Below are positions 26,003-41,000 of a stretch of DNA of 64,000 nucleotides, piece by piece; the stretch's first letter is position 1; each line of letters begins with the position of its first letter. Origin of the DNA: Corella eumyota (taxonomy: Eukaryota > Chordata > Ascidiacea > Phlebobranchia > Corellidae); contig OY720097.1 in NCBI GenBank assembly GCA_963082875.1, forward strand, positions 16,686,501 to 16,750,500, read 5' to 3'. The notes under the pieces are model-generated. The model was not told the origin of the DNA and did no database searches. It worked only from the letters and a program-made list of their open reading frames with translations. The position numbers and the translations under genes were made by a program.

Positions 26003-29000
26003 ATGGTAAACGAATTTCGATTAAGTGGGTTGCTGATTATACTAACAGGTACAATTCGAGATATTTTTTAGTGCGGTATAATTTGCTATCTTAAGAGTAT
26101 TTCTTTACAAGCCATTGTTTATTTTGTAGCAAGTGTTATTCAAAATGGAGCTTCGACTCTAGATGAATATTTAAATAAGTACGTATATCTTAATTTTAAA
26201 ATTAAACAAAATGTTTATATTTTTTAAATGTCGCTGCACATTTGTCTTTATTTTAGAATCGGAGCTCAAACAGATCTAATTGTTGATGTAGGTAAGTTTT
26301 TTTCACCAACAACTAACATAACGATGTTATTCACATTTAAAAAAAGATTGGTAAAGTAACTTTTTTTATATACTTTAAAATAAAATGTATTAAAATTGGA
26401 TATATGATTAGAAAAGCGACAAATAAATGAAGCAACAACTGCTAACCCATCCTCTGTTACATCTGAACCGCCAAGTAAGTGTATTTTAAATTAGACTAAA
26501 AAACGTTTTTTAAGATTGGGGGCAATAAAAATGTGGCACAGAGGGGTTATGACTTCATTTCCGCTCAAAAACTGATAATCGAAATACGTATTTTCGTCAA
26601 ATATTGCTCCCGTTGACCCCTTTATCCCCTTTGTGCCAACTTTTAGTTAGCAAAATTCGATTGAAAATTGAATTTACTTTAAGATTGGGGCAATAAAAAT
26701 GTGGCACAGAGGGGTTATGACGTCATTTCCGCTCAAAAACTGATAATCGAAATACGTATTTTTGTCAAATATTGCTCCCGTTTACCCCTTTATCCCCTTT
26801 GTGCCAACTTCTAGTTAGTATCATTCGATTGCAAATTGAATTTACTTTAAGATTGGGGCAATAAAAATGTGGCACAAAGGGGTTATGACGTCATTTCCGC
26901 TCAAAAACTGATAATCGAAATACGTATTTTTGTCAAATATTGCTCCCGTTGACCCCTTTAGCCCCTTTGTGCCAACTTCTAGTTAGTATCATTCGATTGA
27001 AAATTGAATTTACTTTAAGATTGGGGCAATAAAATTGTGGCACAGAGGGGTTATGACGTCATTTCCGCTCAAAAACTGATAATCGAAATACGTATTTTCG
27101 TCAAATATTGCTCCCGTTGACCCCCCTATCCCCTTTGTGCCAACTTTTAGTTAGCAAAATTCGATTGAAAATTGAATTTACTTTAAGATTGGGGCAATAA
27201 AAATGTGGCACAGAGGGGTTATGACGTCATTTCCGCTCAAAAACTTTTATAATAAGTCATAAACTGCTTCGAATGTTTTTTTACATTTTAAATATCACGG
27301 TTGTTTTAATATTTATTTTATGCTATAAACACAATGAAATAATATTTTAATGACGTCCCCCACGCAGATCGTGACGTCAATAAAAAATAAAACATTCCGC
27401 ACTCTGCACATGCACTCCACCTTTTACATAGGCAAAAAGTACTCCGCACTCCGCACAAGCACTCCACCTTTTACATAGGCCCACAAAGATTGTAAAAGGT
27501 TAAAACAAGAGCTATAAAAGAAATCAAACTGGGGGATTTCCCTGTTTAAAAAGTTAAGATTTTAGCACATGTTAATAACCTGAACTGTTTTTAACATATT
27601 TGAGCTGATTTTACATTTTTAACAGGTTCTTGCGATCAACAACCGTGTCTGAACGGCGGCACCTGTATAGAAATAAACGAATGTCGTTGTTCCCCAATGT
27701 TTTTCGGCTTTCGGTGTCAATATAGTAAGCAAATGTATAACGTTGTACTTTTAACATTAACTTAAATATATTTGTTACGTTCGTTACATACTACAGTAAT
27801 TTATTGCAAGTTTTTTCTTTGTAAAATAAACAAGAAGCAACATTTTTTTAGATGGTTATGACAAAAACCCAAGTGATGTTGTAGACACAACAGTTGAAAC
27901 AACAGGTTCAATTTGTACCATGTTTGGTCCTGGTAATGTTATTACATTTGATGGTTTGGTGTATGATTTTCCAGGAAAGTGTCAATATGAAATGGTATCA
28001 GTAACAGATGTAGTAGATTTCAAGGTATGCCCTACCAGGTTTTAAACAAATAAAAAAATGGCTGTGAATGAAAAATTATTTTAATTTAAAAAAATTGTAA
28101 ACCATTATTGTTTAATAGGTTTTGGTACGTAAGAACCCGAATTGTACCCAAAACAATAAATATGTGTACTCCAATGGTAACTGCATCAGTCTAGTGACTG
28201 TTTATGTGTCTTCCGCAAATATAAAGATCACAATCTCTGAATTATCAGTTGCAATTAATGATGCACCGTAAGTTATACTGTATTTAAAAGGTGTTTTGTA
28301 AGATATATAAAGTAAACATTAATTTTTTTGAATAATTACCAGTTGTTTTCAGAATCTCACTTCCATATGATGGATATGGTATTATGGTTTCTCGTATCAA
28401 TCCCTATGTGATAATGACACTCGGAGGCATGACTCTTCGATATGATGTTGTGTCATCATCAGTTAATATTATCTTATCGCCTGACCTTTACCAAAATAAG
28501 ACTACAGGTCTTTGTGGCAACTACAACGGGTTGAGTTCAGACGACTTAGTTTCTAGGCAAGGTAAAATGACCTCAACATTTTTTACATAAACAACAATAG
28601 CATTGGAATTGACAAGAGATATCTATATATATATTTCTTACAAGCATCCATTGCTAAAATTTTTTTTTATATTTAGGAGAAACAGTGGTAGGGTCTGAAG
28701 GTCATATTGTTGCAAAGACCTGGATTGAAAAAGATGTGGATGAAACGTGTTACGATATTGCCATGATTCACCAAAATATCACAGATTGCATAGCAACAGA
28801 TGTAAATTTTTAAACATATCAAACTAAACTTAAATGTCACAAACTATTTTGCAACTTTTGTTTTTTAGGAGGTTGCTTTGATTTGCAACATTCTTTGGGC
28901 CTATTTCCTTGATTGCCATAACTACTTAAACCCGAGCAAATTTTATGAGTTATGTAAAACTGAGCTGTGTTTGTGTGGCTACAAAACTAGACCTGATTGT

Positions 29001-32000
29001 CAGTGTGATGTCGTGTCCCTTTATTCAAGGCAGTGTGCTGTAGCTGGGGGGCATACACCAAACTGGAGATCAGAAACTCATTGCTGTAAGTTACACATAG
29101 TGTATATATAAAATTGTAATTTTATTCATTACATGTTCCCTTATTCGGTTATACTAAAAGAATTTTTGCTTTCCATTGTGTATAACAACTTAATGTTTAC
29201 AGTAAGAACATGTACAGGAGCTCAAGATTGGCATGAATGTGGAGTCGAATCTCCTCCAACTTGTATGATGCAACATTTAGTTCCTAACCAAAACTGTTTT
29301 GATCGTTGTCAATGTTCAAGTGGTAAGATATGTGCTTTAGTTATCAGTAGCGTTTATTTGTATGTTTAACAAAATAGGTGGTACTCAAACAGTTTAATTG
29401 AATTCAAATTTTTATCCCAGATCTTTATGCAAATGGAAGAGAATGCACTGTGCTGTCAAACTGTCCTTGTATCCACAGAGATATAGAATACAGACCTGGT
29501 AGTGAGGCCAGTATACATCAATGCAATAACTGGTAAACTATATCATTTTAGTGAATAAATATTTATTTTATTAATAATTACACAAAAATCTTTACATATT
29601 AATCTTAATTGCATAAAAACCTTTACATATTATTCTTAATTGCAAAAAAATCTTTACTTATTAAAATGTATTGATATTAGCACTTGCTCATCTGGCCAGT
29701 GGAATTGCGTTGAATCTATGTGCCCTGGAACAGCTACTGTTCAAGGTTATGGTCATATTGAAACATTTGACAAAAAATCCTACACATTTAATGGGCGGTG
29801 TCAGTATATTTTTGCAAAAGATTGTGTGGACAACACATTTTCAACTTATTTGGAAAATTGTGAATGTGGTGTAGATGCTGGTGTCAGTTGTGTAAAAGCT
29901 TTTACCATTTTACTTCATATTCATGGAAGAACTCAGGTAATTTTATTAGTGTTAATTTTATTTATTAAATAAAAATTTACATTTATTATGTGATATATTT
30001 AATTCACAAATTGCACTTTGATTTTTAGGAAATTTCGTTGAATGATGATTATGTTGTAAACATTAACAGATATGAAGTTCATTTACCTTACAAATCTGGT
30101 AAGTAAAATTTTTCTAAAAACCCATAAGGAAATATGTCACAACCATATAAATAAAAAAACATTATTTTAGGTGACTTACACATATTTCAACTTTCATCCT
30201 TGTATGTGGAAGTTAAACATGAAGCTACAGGAATTCAAGTAATTTGGGATGGACATAAAACCATCTTTCTTACGATTCCACAAAAATATAGAGGTCGCTT
30301 TTAAATTTACATTTTTATATTGTAAAACATATAAAAACGAAATGTAACCATAAAAAAAACCAAAAAAAAAACGAAATGTAACCTTTATAAATGAGCAGGT
30401 AAAGTCTGTGGAGTTGCTGGAAATTACAATGGAAATGCTGCAGATGATTTCATTTCATCACAAAATATGATTGAAAGCACAGCTGCCTCATTTGGAAATT
30501 CCTGGAAGTTAAACCAAGATTGCCCGAATGTTCCTGTAGAGGAAACACATCCATGTGAAGTACACAATGATAAAGGTAAATTTTAAATAAGCATTACATT
30601 GTTTTGTTTGTTTCTATGCTTGGCACTTTTGACCCAATTTTTTAATATTACTATTGCCAATTCTATTTAATAAAATAGTTTATGTTAAACCATTTAAATA
30701 GGAATAACTGTTATGTTTATTTTTGGACAACAGCAAGTTATGCTACCGAGGCCTGTGAAAATATCTATAGTTCAAAGTTTGTAGCTTGTCATAATGTTGT
30801 TGATCCTGATCAATATTATAAGAACTGTAGATATGAGTTTTGTGAATGCACAAAGGCTTTAAACTCAGAGTGTATGTGTGATTCATTAACTGTATATGTT
30901 CATAAATGTTCTGAAGAAGGTATTTTATTAAATTGGAGATCACCAGATTTCTGTGGTAAGTTGCTGCATATGGTTTTAATTTAATAACTACTTTAATGTA
31001 ACATAAATACAACAAACTTAATTTATCCCTTTTTTTAATAGTTTTTTATCACTTATAATTAAGGGTTGTATTTTTGTTGTTTGTATTAGAAATGATATGT
31101 AAAGGGGGGCAAGAATATGCTCGATGTGCTTCGGGTTGTGGAAAAAACTGTCGATCATTGTCAGTGCCAGAGACCTGTGAAAATCAATGTTGTGAGGGAT
31201 GTAACTGTCCCAAAGGGCTTTATCTTGATCCATTGGGTAAGTTTAGTTAACGTTAAGGAAATATTACTTAATTTAATATGGATTAAGGTAACATTGCAAA
31301 ATATGTGCAGGTGTTTGTGTTAAGGATAAAATGTGTCCGTGCTACCACCTTGGTACTTGGTACAATCCTGGACAAACTATTCACACACCAGGAGTTTTAT
31401 GGTAGGTGCTTTAAAAAAAAGTTTCCTGATTTCGATTTAAATAGAGCAAAAATAAAAAAACATTTTGTTCAGCTTAAACCATTAGTTAAGATGTTTGTAC
31501 TTTTTATTTAAGTCAATGTGTAAGAGGAAAGTTGGAATGTGAAGGTGAAGGCACCCTTCCATCAAGCTGTCCAATTGGGCAAGTGTACCACAACTGTTCA
31601 GAGGGGTATGATGGCGAAAAATATGGAGCCGAGTGTTCAAAAACTTGCCAAAATAGAGATTTGCCATGTCCAGAAACATTATGCCAACCAGGTAAAATTA
31701 AGTGACTTTTTTTAATAGCCATTTAAAATGCTTTATTGTAAGTTACTCTGCTGATTTTATTGTTTAGGTTGCACATGTCCTATCGGTTATGTTTGGTATG
31801 AAGATAGTTGCATTGATCCAGATTATTGCCCTTGCTTACATAATAACAAGGCCTACAACGACACTCAAACTTTAAATGTTGAGTGCAATGTTTGGTAAGA
31901 AACACTTATAAAAAAAATTGCAATGTTTGGTAAGAAACATTTCAGATTGAATCACTTTAAAATGTTGTATTTTAAAATTGCTAATATCTTTAAGTCAATT

Positions 32001-35000
32001 TAGCTTTTAAGATTAAGCATATATTTATACATTTTTAGCACATGTAATAAAGGCCAGTGGTCTTGTACTGGTGATTATTGTGGAGGTGAATGTAGTTTAA
32101 CTGGAGAATCTCATTTTTTAACATTCGATCAAAAGTGGTTTGATTTCAGTGGGGATTGTGAATACATACTTGCAACTGTAAGTTATAAAAATGTTTGAAA
32201 TGGTGTCAATACATCACCAAAGAAATTAATGACAAAGTATTGATGTATCAGTTTACCCCATTCAGAATCTTTTAATGTTTTTTCCTTTTTAAATAACTTT
32301 TTTTATTTTAAAGGATGAATGTGGATTAAATAGTGATAGTCATTTTATGATCTATTTTAAATCCAACCCATGCGAAACACTTGGTTATATTTGTACCAGA
32401 ACAATCACTATAATTCTTGGGGTAAGCTCATCCTATCAAAGATAACTACTACTTTTAAAAGTTGTTAATTTCTCAATAACTTGTTAAGGTTATTTTAGCC
32501 ATATAAATATTTGTTTTTATTTTTTAGCGAAACCAGATTCAACTTGATTCTGGATTACCTCCAGAAGAAACATCAATAGCTGACTCTACAGATGAGGATA
32601 TACCTTATGAGATAACCAAAAGTGGATTTTTTACCGTTGTATCAACTGCTACCGGTATTACTCTTATGTGGGATCATGGAACTAGGATTTATTTGGAACT
32701 TGCAAATTTTCACATGGTAATGATTTTTTAAATAATATCCAAAGATTTTTAAACTGAAATTGTAAAAACTGAATCAATATATAAAAATGTTGGACAAAAC
32801 GAATTGGTTTTTTATCCATTAATAATAAATTATTTTGTTATTACAGGGGAAGGTTTGTGGTCTTTGTGGCGACTTCAATGGAGATGAAAACAATGACTTT
32901 TTGTTGAGAAATTTGGATATTGTAACCAGTAGCGTCGCTTTCGGAAACAATTGGAGATTAAAAGCATCATGTCCTGTTAGTAGCGGAAATCAAACAAACA
33001 ATGTTGATTCGTGTGAGTTATATCCAAACAGAAAGTCATGGGCAACAAGGCAGTGTAATATTATGAAAGGACCTGCATTTACAGAATGTCGACAAGAAGT
33101 AATATTTACTTTTAAACTGTTAAATTTAATTATAAACAAGTAGTTTCTCATATTTGCCATACATAGTATACATTCATGTTATAAAATTGTGTATTGTAGG
33201 TTGATTATGAGAAATATTACCAACATTGTATGTCAGACACATGTGGATGTGAAGCCGGTGGTGATTGTGAGTGTTTTTGTACATCAGTAGCAAGTTATGC
33301 TCATACTTGTGCCCATCATGGAATTCTAGTTAGTTGGAGGTCACCTTCTGTTTGTCGTAAGTAAAATTCACAAACTTACTAAAAACATTACCTAGTTGTA
33401 CTAACATTTAAGTAGATTTTTAGGAATTACTTTTAATTTAGCTACAATGTGTGAGCAATACAATCAAAATGACACTTGTGAATGGGAATTTGAGCCTTGT
33501 GGTACATCTTGTCCTGATACTTGTTGCAATAGAAATAATCAATATAACTGCCACCTGCCATGTTTGGAAGGATGTCATCCTAAATGCCAATTTGGGCATG
33601 TTTTTAGGTAAAAAAAAATTTCTAAATAAAATCAACCCAATTAATCCAAGATAAATTTTTGCGTTTAATTTGTTTGGTAGAAAATAACTATAAATTGTTT
33701 TTAGTCCGGATTTGCAAACATGTATTCCAGAGGAAAGCTGTCCAACTTGTGCAGCAACAACAACAGCAGTTGTAACTACTGTGTCTCCGACAACTGTGGT
33801 TACTCAAACTACCGTAACAACAGGTATGTAAATATTTCTATTTTTTTGTTTAAACTATTTTTGTTTAAAACAATATATGTTTTATTTGGTAAAAATTATA
33901 AATTTATTTAAAAAAAATGTGTAATACATTTTATTATTTAATACATCAGCTACTACTATTTCTGCAACCAATGCAACTATTCAGCCTACCACTACTGTAG
34001 CAGTAACTACTGTTTTACCAGTAGCAGGACCTACAATTCCTTCTTTTTGTCCGACATATTGCACTGATCGTAATGGAGATGCTAGACAGGTAAAGTAATT
34101 GTTGTTAAATAAGATTTATGCTCGAGTTAACTTTTTCGAGAAAAATAAATTATGCTTTTGAACTCTGTTAAACTTATTGTTTAAAAAGTAGTTCTTTTTA
34201 TCTTTTTTTAGAATAAGGTTTAGAATAAGGTTTTGATGGGTAATCTTGTTTTATATTTATTATACAGCCAGGTGAAATTTGGTTTGATGAATTTTGTAAT
34301 GAACAGCAATGTGCATTTTTTGAAACAGACTGCCCTTCTGTAAAAAAGACGTCCAACTCATCTTGCGTATTTAGCATTCACTGTTCCCTATACCAACACT
34401 CAGATGTAATTGTTTATGCAAATGCATCATTGGACCCAGATCCATGTTGTGATGAGATGCATTGTAGTAAGTGGTTTAAAATATTTAATTTATAAGAAAA
34501 GTTGTTTTTAAGCCTTAAAGTAGTTATAGTTCATGCTTTAACTTTTAGTATGCAATAATGACACTAAACTTGCATCATCCTGTCCTGAATGGCCAACCAC
34601 ATTTACTTGTGAGTCAACCCAGGAAATTCAGCAAGTTGATATTTATCCTGACAGCGATGGTTGTTGCCCTGATCTTTCCTGTGGTAAGTAGTATCATTTT
34701 TTAACATTTGTAAATCAATAAAATACTTCGCTAGGCTCATTTTCTTAACGCAATATAAAGTTAAGCCTAATATTTAGTTTAAATTTTGCAGTTTGTAAAA
34801 ATGATACTTATCTTGCTCTGAACTGTCCAAATTGGGACTTGCAGTGTGGTATCGGAGAAGAAAGAATATTAAACTCTACCTTAAATTGTTGTCCTGTTTA
34901 TACTTGTCCATGTAAAGATTGTGTTTTACCTGATAACTCTACACAGTTGGTATGTATAATTTTAAAAATCGTTTTCTTTTAAAGAAGGATTTTAAAATGG

Positions 35001-38000
35001 ACGTTTTTAGTAATTCCAAAAACAATATTTTTTTTGATCCTGTAATTTGTTAAAACAACAACAACTATCACTAATATTTAAACAGACTGGTGGTACGTGG
35101 AGTACAAATGATGGGTGCATTACTAAACACTGTCAACCCAATTCACCTTGTCCAACAGTAAAGATATTGGTTAACAAATATGATGCTTGTACCTCACCAA
35201 ATCCTAACATTTGTACTTCACATGAAGAACTTCAGGAAGTAATTTTAATTAAATTTAAATTGTTAGGTTTATTTTATGTTTGAAGATGCACAATAAAGTT
35301 TAATCATGTAAAAAGTAGCCTACCAGTTTTAGACTTGTGTTAAAAGAAAATACATTTTACTATACTTGCAATAAAATAATATATGCATATGTATATTTGC
35401 CTTCATTACAGGTTTATTATACTAATCCTACTGATGACCCTGACACATGCTGTCCAGAATTTAAATGCCAATGCAATGTTTCTCTACCAGGAAAACAATG
35501 CCCACAATCTTTTAAAACTATGGAATGTTCAGAATATCAAGAAATACAAGTTGAATCATTTTTTCATGACAGTTCTGAATGCTGCCCAGTTTATTCATGC
35601 GGTTAGTGTTACAACATAGACTTTGTTTGTAGTTTTAAAGCAATTTTTGTTGTTTTAATTTTCTTTTACATTTATTGTAGTATGCAAGCAAAATGTATCA
35701 GAAATTTGTGCACAATGGACTGACTTTTCTTGCCAGGCAAACTATACAAAGAAATTTCTTGGATACACCAACGAAAGCGACCTGTGTTGTCCCTCTTTTC
35801 AGTGTAGTAAGTTTTTATTGCTTAATATTTTCAATGTTTAAACAGTGTTGCGAAATGTTTTTAATGTTTAAATAGTGTTATTGTGTGTTAAAATTGTTTT
35901 TTTTATTATTCAGTACCACAGTTATGTCTTACTCCAGAAGGGCTGCCTTTTACAGTAAGTTTTTAACAATTTCTTATTTTTATAGAAGTAAATGGGTGCA
36001 TAATGTAAATTCTAATTTAATATTTAAAAATTAAGTTACTATTTGTTTAAAATTTACCTATTAAACCTTGAATATAAAATTGCTGTGTTTCTATTAAGGG
36101 CATAGTGCATTACCAGTTAGAAGGCAAATGTTGTGAGCGGGAGTGTTTTGATGATGAAGATCCTGTGCATGTGACAGATACTTGTCATCAGTCAACTTGT
36201 AATTATACTTGTTCTCATGCACAACACAAATCTCTTATGAAAGTAACTAAGAATCCCAACAAACCATGCTGTTATGAATTTGATTGCGGTGAGTTTTTTA
36301 AATTTTGTTAATATTCTTTTTACATAGCTATATTTGTAACAAAAATGTTTACTTTTTAATTGTTTTTAAAAACTATCTTGGTTCGTATTGAAAAAAATTT
36401 AATTGTCGTTTTAAGTATGTGACAACAGGACTTGTGCTGTACCAACATGTACTGAAGTTGAGTCTTTGGTTTTGGTCCAACCGGCTGATAACTTTTACAA
36501 TTGTTGTGCCACCTATGTTTGCAGTAAGTTTTGAAAACTAAAAAACTTTTGATGCTAAATAAATATAAAAATAGTTTTTTTAGTGCTAGTAGTAAAAGAG
36601 ATTATCTTACAAAAAAATTGCTTTAAATTATTCCAGTGTTACTAGATATATTTTTTATGTTTTTAGATAGTGTTAGATGTTCCTATAAAGGAGAATTTTT
36701 TCAGGTATTTTCACTCACCATTATTAGTCTTTGTAAATTTTAGTCTAAAGTCATATACTTTTTGCAGTAAGTAAACTTCTATTTTTACCAACAGCCCAAT
36801 GAAACATGGATTGATGGATGTGAGACTTACAGCTGTCTTTACAACGAATCTACTTACTTATACGTTGCTACGGTGATATTAACAACCGAATGTGTTCCTA
36901 TTACATGTCCAAATGACCAATATGTTAGAATTGAGAATGGAACTGATAATGCTGGGTGTTGCATAAATCATTATTGCGGTAACTTTTAGGATTTAAATTT
37001 TAAAAAATTAACAATTATTGTTACAACTTAATGGATAGGCATGTTTGTTAAGTTAAAATAATAATAAAAATTTTAACTGTTTATTTCAGATTGTAAATAT
37101 GCTAAAGTTGATGGTCAAAACAAAGCGGTAAGAAAAATATTTTAATAAAAAAAAAGTTTTGAATTGTAAAGGATCATTTATTTAAATTTAACAGAAATAT
37201 TCATTAATAAGTGTAGCCTATTGGGTTAAATTTTCAATTTATGACAATAAATACCAAACTAGAACTTGGACTAACTAAACATTGTTTGTTAAAGATTGGT
37301 TACGAGTACCCAAACCCATTGAACCCGCTATGTTCAACAATGCGTGTTATAAAAACAAATAAGCTATGTCCAGAGGTTGAACCCTATACACCACCATGTG
37401 CCAGTAATGATGTGTGTGGAGAATGTGAGGAAACTGTGTTTGTTAATGAAACACTTTGTTGTGGCAACATAACCAGATGTGGTAGGATATTCACTTTCTT
37501 ATATTTTAAGCTATGAGAAGTCATCTTATTTATGACTAGTTTAGGGTTCAAATAAAAGCAATAAATATAAAGAATTTAATTTAACAGTCCCAAATTTAAA
37601 AATATCACTCATATATTTTAACAGAACCAAAATACTGTCCAACACCAGTTCAATGTGGAGCTGGTCAAAAAAGAGTAGTTGTATCCAATACAACATGTTG
37701 TACCACTTATGATTGTATATGTAAGTTATTAATTTAAAGAGAGCATTTTTTTAGGTTACATTTTTAAGCAATTGTTTTAAGTTAAACTTTGATTTTTTTA
37801 TGTCTGTTAAATTACAATTTTTGAAATTTTGATGTGTACACACTATTTATATAAAACAACATGGTAAAATTTAGGTTCGTGTGATTTGGGCCAGCTTAAT
37901 ATCAACACTTTTCAATGTAGTGAAAATGTTGACTTTACTGGAAATTGTACATATCTTGTTACCAAGGTAATTTTTTGCATTATTTTAACAGATTTCTAAA

Positions 38001-41000
38001 TTTTTTTGATTTAGAACTTTTAAATTAAGACATTAAGGTTTAAAAGAGCTTTTTTGCAGACAATCGGAAGTGACTTATATCAGGTTTCAGCAGAGCAAAA
38101 ATTCTGCACAGAAATATTTCCGAATTGGAATTATGCCATCAACCAAATGTGTATAAAAAAGCTGATTATTTGGTACAACAATAAAACCTATACAATTTGC
38201 TCTGAAAATGGAGAGGTATAGTTGTATTTATAGTTGTAAAACAGTTATATTAAAAATTAATACAATTTTTAATGTTCTTACATAATTTAGGTTAAAGTTG
38301 ACGATTTTATAGTTCAACACAGCAATACTGGTGGAGTGCAACTGCAAGTTATTCATGTTGGTATTGAACCACTAAAATATGTTTCATCAATACGCTTTGA
38401 ATTAGATCTTGTTGGTTTGGTTATAACTTACACTCATCCAGATGTTTTAAATAACCCTGACACAATTGGAATTTATAATGTTGAAGTATCAGCATCTAGC
38501 GAACAAGGAACTTATGGATTGTGTGGTGGGTTTTAAATAAAAATTTTCTGCTTTGTATTATGATAATACCTTGTTTACAATGTAACAGACCTTTATAAAA
38601 CATTTCTGTTTGTAGGTAATTGTCATTTGAATCAAAGCCAAAATGAGACAGTTTGCCCTGAATTAATACCCATTTACCAAGAAGAGTACATTGAAGATGT
38701 AACTTGTCCCATTCCATGTGGAAACAATAATACCTGCGATGAAACACGTTGTAAAGGAATTGGTTCTTGTGGTGTATGCCATAATTGCTCCTATTTTAAT
38801 TTACCTGATCCATGTGATGCACTAAGCAATTCGGTTTTTGGTAAAAATCCATAAAAAATAAATTTTAAAGATTTACTTTTCACTTAATTTTTTTATGTTG
38901 CTGAACCTTTTTTGTATTTTCTATACTATTATGCAGCAATGATATTTATTGTAATGGTTTACTGATAACAAGCAATTTTCATTATTTTAAATATTTTGAT
39001 TCACAGATTCTTGTCACTTTAACAAAAACTTTGCTGAACTTGCAAGACTTTGTCAAGCTGAACAATGTTTTCAACAAAACGAGAGCAGATCTATTGTAGA
39101 AGAACAATGTGATACATGTACATCATCTTTTTTTTTAAAACATGTTATATCTTGCCAACAGGAAGGGTTTTGTAATGATTACACAAATCCTTTTTCTTGT
39201 AACAACGGTAAGTGAAGTAAAATGTGGAAGAATTATTTTGTAATAGATACTTGGTCACAGCTTTGAAATCTGTGAAATTAAAGTTATATGATAGCTGCTG
39301 AAAATTAAATATCAGGGATAACATTTTTTTTTTAATTTGCAAGGTAATGAAGAATGTGAGGGTATTCAAGAGTACGGGCTTTGTGTTGATTATTGCTTGA
39401 TGGACAGAACCTGTGATGACATTAAAGTATTTTAAACATAATTGTTTTAGCAAAATTTTGACTAAAAAAGATTTTCAGTATCTGTTTATGTTATCTAGAG
39501 TAAAGTCTGGTCATGTTATCTGAAGTTTCATAATTGTTTAACATAGAATCTGATATTTAAAAACTTTTGTTATTTTAGTCTGGGGCACCAGTAAAATGTG
39601 GAGGTACTCTAGTTTCAGGATGTACTTGTCCAAGTGGATACGTGTTGCAATCATCAGATAACAGGACTTGCATCCTTGAAAAATGTATGTTTGCTAGACA
39701 CTATATTATTTAAAAACCAGAACATTACTAAATTTAGAAATAAAACTGGGTTTGACATAAAATATATAAAAAATTAAAAATATGTAAATTTAGGTTGTTG
39801 TTCTGACCCACCTGTTTGTGAGGAGGGAATCAATTACCAACCAGTCCAAAATGGTACAGATAATTGTGGATGCATCATTTATACAAACCGATGTGGTAAG
39901 TTTTCTAATTCCATTCTTATCATTGATGAAAAGTATACTGGGTATTGGTAAAATCTTAATGAAGCGTTACAAATACAAGCATACACCTTTATCAATTTCT
40001 ATATAAAGCTCGGATTTAAAAAATAAATTATTATAATATCGCATCTTTTTTAAACAGTATGTTCTCCCACTTGTAAACATCCTGTCACTGAAATGTTAAT
40101 GACTCCTGGGCAATTTGTATCCGCTCCAGAAATATGTGGTGGATACCAGTGCCCTGCATTCAATTCCTCCGACCAAGAAGCAAACTGTGAATTTCTGCAG
40201 GCTTTTTTTGAAAAAGCAACATGTCTACCACCCCATACAGACCCAGATTTGATTTGTCCTGATTATCAGAGAAGAATATCAACTTATTCATCATTTGATT
40301 CCAATAACTGCTGCCCTATTTATTCATGCGAATGTAACCCTGATAGCGAATTACAAAATGAATGTCAACAATGGAACTTTGCTTGTGAAGAAAATTATTC
40401 CAAAAACAGGACAAACTCATTTGATAAATGTTGCCCAGAATATGAATGTGTATGTAACCCATCATGTTTGATTCAATATCAGACTTTAATTGATGGTTGT
40501 AATTCCCCAAAAATATTATCTGTTTCGCCATTGCCAAAAAATACCTTTGATTACTTGTGCTGTCCAAATACAACCTGTGTTTGTCCCACTTGTTCTATCG
40601 ATTACAAGGAAAAATCTGTTTGGGAAAGTGAATTAAAACTCGGTGAGATAGTTGTTGAAGATGGACCAACAGTTGAATGTTGTCAACCATACAAAATTGT
40701 GTGCGATTATGATGTTGAATCCTCACCCATTTGTGCAGCATATAAGCAAACTTGTGGACCAGGTTACAGCAGTTTTCAAAATGGAACTTATTCTGGTTGT
40801 TGCCCTGTAGAGTACTGTTATTGTGATACAAGTTCATGTGACAGCCCTCCAACTTGTACACTACCAAAGTATCTAGACATTACATCAAGTACAGATTCAT
40901 GTTGTAATACATATGAGTGTGTATGTCCACCATCTAATAATAGCCTGGTTTGTGTGTCACCTAAAGTACCAGATTATACTACAACTATCTGTCCAACTAA

